DNA of 64,000 nt. Origin: Streptomyces sp. CNH099. GTDB taxonomy: Bacteria; Actinomycetota; Actinomycetes; Streptomycetales; Streptomycetaceae. The stretch lies in NCBI GenBank assembly GCA_000514715.1, contig AZWL01000017.1, positions 62,001 through 126,000 on the forward strand. The letters are read 5' to 3'. The number at the start of each line of letters is the position of its first letter. The stretch's first letter is position 1. Of this stretch, positions 8,649 through 16,568 are shown in pieces. Position numbers and translations under genes: made by a program. The notes below the pieces were generated by a model that ran no database searches, was not told the origin of the DNA, and worked only from the letters and a program-made list of their open reading frames with translations.

Positions 8649-9668
8649 GTGTCCGCTACGGCCGGAGAAACGGCCCCCGCCGCACGGTTGCGGGACGTCC
8701 ACATCGGCTTCGGCGCCGGCCGGGGCGCCGCCCGCCCCGTCGTCCGCGGGGTCGACCTCGACCTCGTACCCGGCCGGGTCACCGCCCTGGTCGGCGAGTC
8801 GGGCAGCGGCAAGTCGCTGACGTCGCTGGCCCTCATGGGCCTGCTGCCCGCGGGCGCGCGGGTGGCCGCGGGAACCGTCGAGATCGAGGGCCGGGACACG
8901 GCCGGGTTCACCGACGCGCAGTGGCGCGAGCTGCGGGGCGCGCGGGTCGCCATGGTCTTCCAGGACCCGATGGCCGCGCTGAACCCGTCGTTCACCGTGG
9001 GCTGGCAGATCGCCGAGACCCTGCGCCGCCGCCGCGGCGCGGGCCGCCGCGGCGCCCGGGAGCGGGCCGTCGAGCTGATGCGGACGGTCGGCATCCCGGA
9101 CGCGGAGCACAAGTACGGCGCGTACCCGCACGAGTTCTCCGGCGGGATGCGGCAGCGCGCCGTCATCGCCATGGCCCTCACCCTGGACCCCGCGGTCCTC
9201 CTCGCCGACGAGCCGACGACGGCGCTCGACGTCACCGTGCAGGCGCAGATCCTGCGGCTGCTCGCCGGGCGGCAGCGGGACGCGGGGATGGCGATGCTGC
9301 TCGTCTCGCACGACCTGGGCGTGGTCGCCCGCGTCGCGCAGGACGTGGCGGTGATGTACGCGGGCCGGATCGTCGAGACCGGCGCGCTGGACGACGTCTA
9401 CACCGCCCCGGCGCACCCGTACACCCGCGGCCTGCTCGACGCCGTCCCCGACCCGGCGCGCCCGGGGAGGCTGATCCCCATAGAGGGCCAGCCCCCGCCG
9501 CCCGGGACCCTTCCCTCCGGCTGCGCCTTCGCCCCCCGCTGCCCGTACGCGACGAAGGTGTGCCGGAGCGACGACCCCGCACTTGCGGCCGTCGGCCGGC
9601 CGGGCCACCGGGCGGCCTGCCACCACAGTGACCGGGTGCAGGCCGCGGCAACGGAGGCAGCCTCATGA
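8649..9668 (+). CDS. ABC transporter ATP-binding protein, DppD-like
   Basis: A 339-residue ATPase with Walker A (GESGSGKS), signature (FSGGMRQR), Walker B (LLADEPTTALD) and a switch histidine in LLVSHDLG. The C-terminal oligopeptide/dipeptide ABC extension contains the cysteine cluster SGCAFAPRCPYATKVC, which in relatives can bind an Fe-S cluster. I chose the GTG at 8649 because AGGGAGGAG lies seven bases upstream. An ATG at 8610 in the same frame overlaps the permease stop and would add 13 residues. It works with the two permeases and the next ATPase. Confidence 0.9.
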   Translation: MSATAGETAPAARLRDVHIGFGAGRGAARPVVRGVDLDLVPGRVTALVGESGSGKSLTSLALMGLLPAGARVAAGTVEIEGRDTAGFTDAQWRELRGARVAMVFQDPMAALNPSFTVGWQIAETLRRRRGAGRRGARERAVELMRTVGIPDAEHKYGAYPHEFSGGMRQRAVIAMALTLDPAVLLADEPTTALDVTVQAQILRLLAGRQRDAGMAMLLVSHDLGVVARVAQDVAVMYAGRIVETGALDDVYTAPAHPYTRGLLDAVPDPARPGRLIPIEGQPPPPGTLPSGCAFAPRCPYATKVCRSDDPALAAVGRPGHRAACHHSDRVQAAATEAAS

Positions 9669-10699
9669 GCACCACGCAGACCAGCGGCCCGCAGCCCGGC
9701 CCGGGTCCGCGGCCCCCGGCCGACCCCCTGCTGCACATCCGCGGCCTGCACGCCGGCTACACCGCCCCCGCCCGCGCCGGCCTCGGCCGCCGCCGCGTCG
9801 ACGCGGTCGCGGGCGTCGACCTGACCGTACGGGCCGGGCAGACGGTCTGCATCGTCGGCGAGTCCGGCTGCGGCAAGTCGACGCTGGCCCGCTCGGTCGT
9901 CGGCCTCCTCGAACCCTTCGCCGGCTCGGTCTCCTTCGCCGGCCTGGACCTGGCGACGGCGGGCCGCCGCCAGCGGCGGCGGGTGGCGTACGACCTGCAG
10001 ATGGTCTTCCAGGACCCGTACACGTCGCTGAACCCGCGGATGCGGGTGGCGGACATCGTCGCCGAGGGCTGGCACATCCACAAGGACGTGGTGCCGGCGG
10101 AGAGCCGCGCCGCCGAGGTGGAACGCCTCCTGACCCAGGTGGGCCTCGACGCCTCGTACGCGGCCCGCCGGCTGCACGAGCTGTCGGGAGGGCAGTGCCA
10201 GCGGGTCAGCATCGCGCGGGCGCTGGCGCTGCGGCCGAAGCTCATCGTGTGCGACGAGGCGGTCTCGGCCCTGGACGTGTCCGTACGCGCCCAGATCCTC
10301 AACCTCCTCGCGGACCTGCAGCGCGAACTGGGCGTCGCGTACCTCTTCATCTCCCACGACCTCGACGTGGTGCGGCACATCGCGGACGAGGTGGCGGTGA
10401 TGTACCTGGGCACGATCGTGGAACGCGGCACCGCCGCCCAGGTCTTCGAGTCCCCCCGGCACCCGTACACCCGCGCCCTCCTGTCCGCCGCCCCCTCGGT
10501 CCACGACCGCCCGGGCACGCCCACGGACGTCCCCCTCACCGGCGAGGTCCCCTCCCCGGCATCCCCACCCTCGGGCTGCCGCTTCCGCACCCGCTGCCCG
10601 CTGGCGGCGGACGTCTGCGCGGAGGAGCCACCGGAGCTGCGCGTACGGGACGAGGGCGGCCACCCGGCGGCGTGCCACTTCGCGGGGGTGGCCCCGTGA
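9665..10699 (+). CDS. ABC transporter ATP-binding protein, DppF-like
   Basis: A 344-residue second ATPase of the importer. Walker A is GESGCGKST, the signature LSGGQCQR and Walker B IVCDEAVSALD. The C-terminal extension has the paired cysteines SGCRFRTRCPLAADVC as in the first ATPase. The start ATG overlaps the upstream stop (ATGA). Two unequal ATPases are normal for the dipeptide/oligopeptide class. The following GNAT remnant overlaps this stop by GTGA, so the remnant is probably still co-transcribed. Confidence 0.92.
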   Translation: MSTTQTSGPQPGPGPRPPADPLLHIRGLHAGYTAPARAGLGRRRVDAVAGVDLTVRAGQTVCIVGESGCGKSTLARSVVGLLEPFAGSVSFAGLDLATAGRRQRRRVAYDLQMVFQDPYTSLNPRMRVADIVAEGWHIHKDVVPAESRAAEVERLLTQVGLDASYAARRLHELSGGQCQRVSIARALALRPKLIVCDEAVSALDVSVRAQILNLLADLQRELGVAYLFISHDLDVVRHIADEVAVMYLGTIVERGTAAQVFESPRHPYTRALLSAAPSVHDRPGTPTDVPLTGEVPSPASPPSGCRFRTRCPLAADVCAEEPPELRVRDEGGHPAACHFAGVAP

Positions 10700-11040
10700 G
10701 GCCCGACCTTCTCGCCGATCCCGCCGCGCTCGGCGACTCCCCACCGGTCCGCCGGCTTCTCGACCCGGTCAGCCCCGACGTACGCGACTACGGCCGCCAC
10801 GCCGTCTTCGGTCTGTGCGAGATCACGGTGCGTGCCCCCTGGCGCGTGACCGGGGTAGCCCGCCGCATTCACGACGAGCTGATGCACCAGCGCCCGGAAG
10901 GCCGCGCCTCGCTGTTCGTGCACAACGCCCACCCGAAGGTTCGTTCGCTCTACGAACGCCGGGGTTACCGGAAGGCCGGACAGTCGCGGCCGTTCCCGGA
11001 CTCACCGCGCTACGACGTCATGGTCCTCCACCTGCGTTGA
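10696..11040 (+). pseudogene. GNAT acetyltransferase, C-terminal remnant
   Basis: A 114-residue frame whose residues 45-114 match the C-terminal half of GNAT N-acetyltransferases: the acetyl-CoA loop region (ITVRAPWRVTGVARRIH), the NAHPKVRSLYERRGY helix-strand and the ending PDSPRYDVMV. The N-terminal strands that build the substrate side are missing. They are replaced by about 40 residues of Pro/Asp-rich sequence that I do not recognise. Full members are about 180-220 residues. It begins at a GTG overlapping the ATPase stop, so it may be translated, but acetyltransferase activity is unlikely. It probably marks the edge of a rearrangement between the operon and the RHS locus. Confidence 0.6.
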
Positions 11041-11162
11041 TGCCCCGCGGGGGCGGCGCGAAGCCGGGATCGTGCTTCTCCCCGGCGTGGGGGCGAAGCT
11101 AACGTGGCTGGAGAGCCGCGCTCTGGTCGGTGCCGCCGGGGCGACAGCGAGGGGGAGGGAAC

Positions 11163-14100
11163 GTGGGGACTCGGCCTACGGATTGGCATGTGCTGGACCT
11201 GGATGGCGACCCGACGCCGGGTGATCCGGAGCGGGTGAAGCAACTGGCCCGGGAGCTGCACGATTTCGCGGACGATGTGGCGGACGCGCTGCGGCAGATC
11301 AAGGGGATGGCGGGTGAGGACGCCATCCTGCGGTGGGCGGGGAAGACGGCGAAGGCGTTCCAGGACGAGTTCGAGGACGTCCCGAAGAATCTGAAGAAGC
11401 TCCAGCGCTCCTACGACCTGGCCGGCGATGCGCTCGCCGCCTACTGGCCGAAGCTGGAGCGTGCCCAGTCCCTCGCCGACAAGGCGCTGGCCAAGGGCCG
11501 GGAGGCCCGTAACGACCTGACCTCCGCCAGCGGTCGGCTGGATTCCGCGAACTCGTGGGTGGAGCGGGCGACGGAGAAGGCGGAGAAGTACGACGAGAAG
11601 GAGGGCAAGGACAAGCCCGACGACTCCGAGGTCCGCGCCGCCGCGCGCAACGCCACCGACGCCAAGTCCGCGCAGTCCTCGGCGCAGCGGGCCGTGGACA
11701 ACGCCGAAGCGGGTCTGGAAGCGGCCAAGAAGATGGCCGCCGACGCCAAGAAGATGCGTGAGGACGCCGCGTCGGAGGCGAAGGACAAGCTGGAGGACGC
11801 CTCGGATGCGGGGATCCAGAACCGCAAGTGGTGGGAGAAGGCGGTCGACTGGGTCAAGGACAACTGGGACACGATCGTCAGCGTCTGCAAGGTCATCGTC
11901 GCCGTCCTGGGCATCGTCGTCCTGATCATCGGCGGCCCGCTGGCCTGGGTGGTCCTGGCCGCCGCTCTCGTCGTCCTCGCCGACACGCTGATGAAGTACA
12001 TGAACGGCGAAGCATCTCTTTGGGACGTCGCCTTCGCCGCCCTCGACTGCATCCCCGGCATGAAGGGCCTCACCTCCCTCGCCAAGCTCGGCAAGGGCCT
12101 CAAGGGCGGCCTCGCCGCGGCCAAGACCGGCCTCAAGGGCATGACCGCGGCCGTCAAGGGCCTCGCGCAGGGCATCCGGAAGGGCGCCCGGGGCATGAAA
12201 GGGCTGTTCACCTGCGGCGATCCGATCGACATCGCCTCCGGCGACATGGTCATGTCCGAGACCGACGTGTCGCTGCCGGGGATGCTTCCGCTGGTCCTGG
12301 AGCGGCATCACCGGACGAGCGTGCGTACCGGCCGGTGGTTCGGTCGCAGTTGGGCCTCGACGCTCGATCAGCGCCTCCGCCTCGACGACACGGGAGTGCG
12401 GTACGTCACCGACGACGGGATGGTCCTGCACTACCCGGTGCCCGATCCGGAGGTGCCGGTGCTGCCCGTCGAGGGCCCGCGCTGGCCCCTCACGTGGGAC
12501 AGCTCGCCGGGCGGGCTGATCTCGGTGACGCGCGCCGATACGGAGCTGACCGCGCACTTCCAGCCGGTGCCCGGGGGCGAGCCCGGTGACCTGCCACTTC
12601 GTGCGCTCACGGATCGTAACGGCAATCGCATCACCGTCGCCTACGACGACGACGCCTCTCCCACCGCGGTCGTGCACGAGGGCGGTTACACGGTCGACGT
12701 CACCACCGCAGACGGCCGGATCACGGCCCTGCGTCTGCGCAACGCTCCGGACGCTCCCGCGCTCGTCCGGTTCGGTTACGGCTCCGACGGTGACCTCACC
12801 GAGGTCGTGAACTCCTCCGGCCACCCGCTCACGTACGCCTACGACGACCGCCACAGGATCACGGCGTGGCGGGACCGGATCGGGTACTGGTACACGTACG
12901 AGTACGACGACCGCGGACGCTGCACGGCAACGCGGGGGACGGACGGGTTCCTCGACTACGCGTACGCGTATGACGAGGACGCCCGGCTGACCACGGTGAC
13001 GAACTCGCTGGGCAAGGTGAGCCGTTACCAGTTCAACGACGCCTACCAGCTGGTCGCCGAGACCGACCCGCTGGGGAACGTGACCAGGCGCGAGTGGGAC
13101 CGCTACGACCGCCTCGTCAGCCTGACGGACCCGCTCGGGCGCACCACGTCGTACGCCTACGACCACGAAGGCAACGTCACCGAGGTCACCCACCCCGACG
13201 GCAGCGTCGCCCGGGCGACCTACGCGGGGGCCGGGCTGCCGGAGCGGATCGTCGAGGCCGACGGCGGCGAATGGCGTTACACGTACGACGACGCCGGGAA
13301 CCTCGTCGCCGAGACCGACCCGCTCGACGCGGTCTCGACCTCCGAGTACCACCCCTCGGGTGCCCTCCGCGCCGTCACGGACGCCCAGGGCCACCGTCGG
13401 CACGTCGAGGTGAACGGCCTGGGGCTGCCGGTCCGGATCACGGATCCCGGGGGCAGCGTGACGACCGTCGAGTACGACCCCTTCGGCCGCATCAGCGCGG
13501 TCACCGAACCGGGCGGCGCCCGCACGGAGACGGCATGGACCCCGGAGGGTCTGCCCGCCCGGCGGCGCTGGGCCACGGGGGAGACGGAGGAGTGGACGTA
13601 CGACGCCGAGGGCAATCTGGTCGAGCACGTGGACGCCAACGGGGCCAGGACGCGCACGGAGATCGGACCGTTCGGGGTCACCACCGCCGTGACCAACCAC
13701 CTCGGCGAGCGGACCGTGATCGAGTACGACACGGAGACCGCCATCCGGCGGGTCGTCAACCCGCTCGGGCAGTCGTGGGAGTACCGCTACGACGACGCGT
13801 CCCGCCTGATCGCCGAGACGGACTACAACGGCCGGTCGCTCACCTACCGCTACAACGCCGCCGGGGATGTCGTCGCGCACGTCAACGGCGCCGGACAGCA
13901 GACGGAGTTCGTCAGGGACGCGGGCGGCGCCACCGTCGAGAAGCGCGCCCCCGACGGCGTGAGCCGCTTCGCCTACGACGCCGCGGGACGACTCGTCCGC
14001 GCGTCGAACCGGCACGCGGAGATCGGTTTCGTCTACGACCGGTGCGGGCGCCTGCTGGCCGAGGAGTGCAACGGCCGGACGGTGGCCAGCACCTACGACG

Positions 14101-15650
14101 CCGTGGGCCGGCGCCTGCGCAGGGTCACCCCCTCCGGCGCCGTTTCCGACTGGTCGTGGACCCCCGAGGGCCGGGTCGCCGCACTCACCACCGCCGGGAC
14201 GACCGTCGCGTTCCGCCACGACGCCCTCGGCAACGAGATCGAGCGGCGCGTCGGCCCGACGGCCGTGCTCCGGCAGGCGTGGGACCGGGGCAGGCGGCTC
14301 GTGTCGCAGGCGCTGGTGCAGGACGGCGGCGCACCGCGGCGGGAGTTCCGCTACCGGGGAGCCGGCCGGATGACCGGTGCGGGTGCGGCCGAGTTGACGC
14401 TCGACGGCCTCGGCCGGGTCACCGCGCTCGCCTCGGCGGAGCACAGCGAGCGCTACGCGTACGACCCGCTGGGCAACCTCACCACGGCCCAGGTCCGCGC
14501 CGGTGACCGGCTCTCGGACTCCGCAGAGGACGCCTCTCTCACGTACACCGGCACCCTGCTGCGCACCGCCGGGCGCCGCAGGTACGAGCACGACGGACAG
14601 GGCCGTCTGGTCCGCAAGAGCGTGCGCACGCTGTCGGGCAAGCTCAGGGAGTGGACGTACGAGTGGGACGCCGAGGACCGGCTTCTCGCCCTCACCTGTC
14701 CGGACGGAGCCGTGTGGGAGTACGCGTACGACCCGCTCGGCCGCCGGATCGGCAAACGCCGCCGGGACGGTTCGGTGACCACCCAGGAGACCGTCTTCGC
14801 CTGGGACGGCTCGCGACTGGCCGAGGAGACCTCGGGCGGCCGGGTGACGACCTGGGACTGGGAGCCCGGGGCCGACCGGCCGCTCACCCAGGTGGAAGGT
14901 CCGGCCGAACCCGGCCCGGAACCCGCCCGGGAACTCGGCCAGGAGGAGGTGGACCGCCGCTTCTACGCCATCGTCACCGATCTCGCCGGCACCCCCACCT
15001 CGCTGCTCGACCGCGAGGGCGCGGTCGTGTGGGAACGGCGGGCCACGCTGTGGGGCCGACAGCTGGCGGGCGGCACCGCCGACGCCCCGGCGCCGGCCGT
15101 GCACTGCCCGCTCGACTTCCCCGGGCAGTACCGCGATACGGAGTCCGGGCTCCACTACAACAACCAGCGCTACTACGACCCCGAGACCTCGCGCTACCTC
15201 AGCCCCGACCCGCTCGGCCTCGACCCGGCCCCGAACCACCACGGCTACGTCGCCAACCCGTTGACCGAGGTCGATCCCCTGGGCCTGACGCCCTGCAAGG
15301 TGGTGGTCCGCCACTTCACCAACAAGCAGAGCTACCAAAAGATCATGAGCGGTGGCGGGAAGGACGCCATTTTCCTCAAGGCCGGCTCCCCGGCGAAGGG
15401 GCACCCGACCGGTGTCTACGTGACCCCGATGAGCCCGGCGGAGATCCTGAAGAAGCCGGGCGGCTTCAAGTCGTTCCTCGGCCTCACGAAGGAAAAGTCG
15501 GAGTACATGATCGAGTTCGAAATGGACAAGGCCCTCTTCAAGGCGATCAGGGGCGATCGGGGCAAGCACGTATGGTACAGCCCGAGTGATCTCAATATCC
15601 CCAAGAGCGCGATCTCCTATCACGGACCCACCTCTGGCTGGACCCCCTAG
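11163..15650 (+). CDS. RHS-repeat polymorphic toxin with ADP-ribosyltransferase-like (HYD1-type) tip
   Basis: A 1495-residue protein starting at the GTG with GGGAGGG just upstream. Residues 1-230 are a helical, Ala/Lys/Glu-rich leader that recalls WXG100-type T7SS substrates. Residues 240-285 hold two hydrophobic segments. From about 355 a DUF6531-like segment (CGDPIDIASGDM) leads into more than 20 YD repeats (YDxxGxL/TxxxD). The RHS core ends with GQYRDTESGLHYNNQRYYD and DPLGL near residues 1320-1375. The last 118 residues are the toxin tip, with VRHFTNKQSY, GVYVTPMSPAEI and EYMIEFEM, resembling the Tox-ART-HYD1 family of ADP-ribosyltransferases. The RHS part should form a shell around the tip until delivery into a competitor. 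Tip function is inferred from motifs only. Confidence 0.88.
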   Translation: MGTRPTDWHVLDLDGDPTPGDPERVKQLARELHDFADDVADALRQIKGMAGEDAILRWAGKTAKAFQDEFEDVPKNLKKLQRSYDLAGDALAAYWPKLERAQSLADKALAKGREARNDLTSASGRLDSANSWVERATEKAEKYDEKEGKDKPDDSEVRAAARNATDAKSAQSSAQRAVDNAEAGLEAAKKMAADAKKMREDAASEAKDKLEDASDAGIQNRKWWEKAVDWVKDNWDTIVSVCKVIVAVLGIVVLIIGGPLAWVVLAAALVVLADTLMKYMNGEASLWDVAFAALDCIPGMKGLTSLAKLGKGLKGGLAAAKTGLKGMTAAVKGLAQGIRKGARGMKGLFTCGDPIDIASGDMVMSETDVSLPGMLPLVLERHHRTSVRTGRWFGRSWASTLDQRLRLDDTGVRYVTDDGMVLHYPVPDPEVPVLPVEGPRWPLTWDSSPGGLISVTRADTELTAHFQPVPGGEPGDLPLRALTDRNGNRITVAYDDDASPTAVVHEGGYTVDVTTADGRITALRLRNAPDAPALVRFGYGSDGDLTEVVNSSGHPLTYAYDDRHRITAWRDRIGYWYTYEYDDRGRCTATRGTDGFLDYAYAYDEDARLTTVTNSLGKVSRYQFNDAYQLVAETDPLGNVTRREWDRYDRLVSLTDPLGRTTSYAYDHEGNVTEVTHPDGSVARATYAGAGLPERIVEADGGEWRYTYDDAGNLVAETDPLDAVSTSEYHPSGALRAVTDAQGHRRHVEVNGLGLPVRITDPGGSVTTVEYDPFGRISAVTEPGGARTETAWTPEGLPARRRWATGETEEWTYDAEGNLVEHVDANGARTRTEIGPFGVTTAVTNHLGERTVIEYDTETAIRRVVNPLGQSWEYRYDDASRLIAETDYNGRSLTYRYNAAGDVVAHVNGAGQQTEFVRDAGGATVEKRAPDGVSRFAYDAAGRLVRASNRHAEIGFVYDRCGRLLAEECNGRTVASTYDAVGRRLRRVTPSGAVSDWSWTPEGRVAALTTAGTTVAFRHDALGNEIERRVGPTAVLRQAWDRGRRLVSQALVQDGGAPRREFRYRGAGRMTGAGAAELTLDGLGRVTALASAEHSERYAYDPLGNLTTAQVRAGDRLSDSAEDASLTYTGTLLRTAGRRRYEHDGQGRLVRKSVRTLSGKLREWTYEWDAEDRLLALTCPDGAVWEYAYDPLGRRIGKRRRDGSVTTQETVFAWDGSRLAEETSGGRVTTWDWEPGADRPLTQVEGPAEPGPEPARELGQEEVDRRFYAIVTDLAGTPTSLLDREGAVVWERRATLWGRQLAGGTADAPAPAVHCPLDFPGQYRDTESGLHYNNQRYYDPETSRYLSPDPLGLDPAPNHHGYVANPLTEVDPLGLTPCKVVVRHFTNKQSYQKIMSGGGKDAIFLKAGSPAKGHPTGVYVTPMSPAEILKKPGGFKSFLGLTKEKSEYMIEFEMDKALFKAIRGDRGKHVWYSPSDLNIPKSAISYHGPTSGWTP

Positions 15651-15674
15651 AACGGCATCGCAACAGGAGCAACC

Positions 15675-16157
15675 GTGGACCTGACCGGATACCCCACCGA
15701 CTTCGTCGCGGACCTCGGTTTCCCCGAGGCCGCGCGGAGGTTCCTCGTGCGCCGGACGCGCCGCTGGCCGCGGCTCTCCCTCAACGGGGAGCGTCTGGAC
15801 GACGCGGCGCTGGACGGCTGGCGGCTGCCGGAGGAGCCGGACGCGTCCGAGTCGAACATCCTCGGCTTCGCGCGCGACGCCGCGATGGAGCAGCACTGGG
15901 AAGACGAGGGGTACGCGCTGGACGACACCCGCGAGGGGCCTTTCGCCCTCTTCTACTCGCGCTACCGCCAGCCGCTGACGGCCGCCTCCGTCACCGGCGT
16001 GTCCGGGGTGCCGGACTCGGTCGCCGAGTCGGTCGAGTCCATCGGCCTCATGCTCACCGGCTTCTTCGTGGTCACCCTCCTCACCCCCGACGACCCGGCC
16101 ACCGACCCCTTCTCCGGCACCGTCCTCCGCGACCTGCGCGAGAGCTTCGCTTCGTGA
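15675..16157 (+). CDS. Probable immunity protein for the RHS toxin
   Basis: A 160-residue acidic protein whose GTG lies 24 bases after the toxin stop, with AGGAG at 15665-15669. It has no signal peptide or full membrane helix, although residues 120-135 (IGLMLTGFFVVTLL) are hydrophobic. I do not recognise the family. In polymorphic toxin loci the gene immediately after the toxin is normally the cognate immunity gene, and size and charge fit. Its stop overlaps the start of the CGNR remnant by GTGA. Confidence 0.6.
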   Translation: MDLTGYPTDFVADLGFPEAARRFLVRRTRRWPRLSLNGERLDDAALDGWRLPEEPDASESNILGFARDAAMEQHWEDEGYALDDTREGPFALFYSRYRQPLTAASVTGVSGVPDSVAESVESIGLMLTGFFVVTLLTPDDPATDPFSGTVLRDLRESFAS

Positions 16158-16549
16158 CGTCGGGGGCGGCGCGGTTCCGCGCGCCCGGACCGGGCCACCG
16201 TCAGCCGATCTGGTCGCACACGTCGGTGAGCCTCTGCTCGCCCACCCACGTCACCGTCCGCTGCCCGTCGGCGGCGCGCGCCGCGGAGGCCGCCGCGCGG
16301 GCGGCGGAGTTCGTCCGCGACGAGGACGGCCTGGGCCGCCGGCGCCTGCCCGCCGCGACGGGCCTGCGCCTCCCGGTCCCCGCGGTCGCCCGCAGCACCG
16401 CCGACCTCCTCGCCGACCCGCAGCGCTTCACGGTCACCTCGTGCCCGTCGCCCGACTGCGGCTGGCTGTTCCTCGACGCCCCGGGCCGGCGGCGGTGGTG
16501 CTCGCTGGGCACCTGCGCGGCCCGGGAGAGCGCGGGATGCCTGGGGTGA
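16154..16549 (+). pseudogene. CGNR zinc-finger regulator remnant
   Basis: A 131-residue frame whose C-terminus holds a zinc-finger segment of the CGNR family: CPSPDCGWLF, then RRWCSLGTC. The CGNR signature itself is changed to CAAR, and the N-terminal ABATE-like domain of about 100 residues is largely absent. Full-length relatives are about 180-200 residues and are transcription factors. The GTG overlaps the immunity stop, so it may be translated. I read it as a truncated gene joined to the RHS locus; a short functional protein cannot be excluded. Confidence 0.45.
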
Positions 16550-16568
16550 CGGCCCGGCGGCTGCGCTG

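Noticed and set aside
11010..15896. Very long open frame on the minus strand across the RHS gene (about 1600 codons)
   Set aside because: It mirrors the RHS coding phase. The plus-strand frame has complete RHS, leader and toxin motifs and a good ribosome site, while the minus frame shows only Arg/Pro/Ala-rich shadow sequence.
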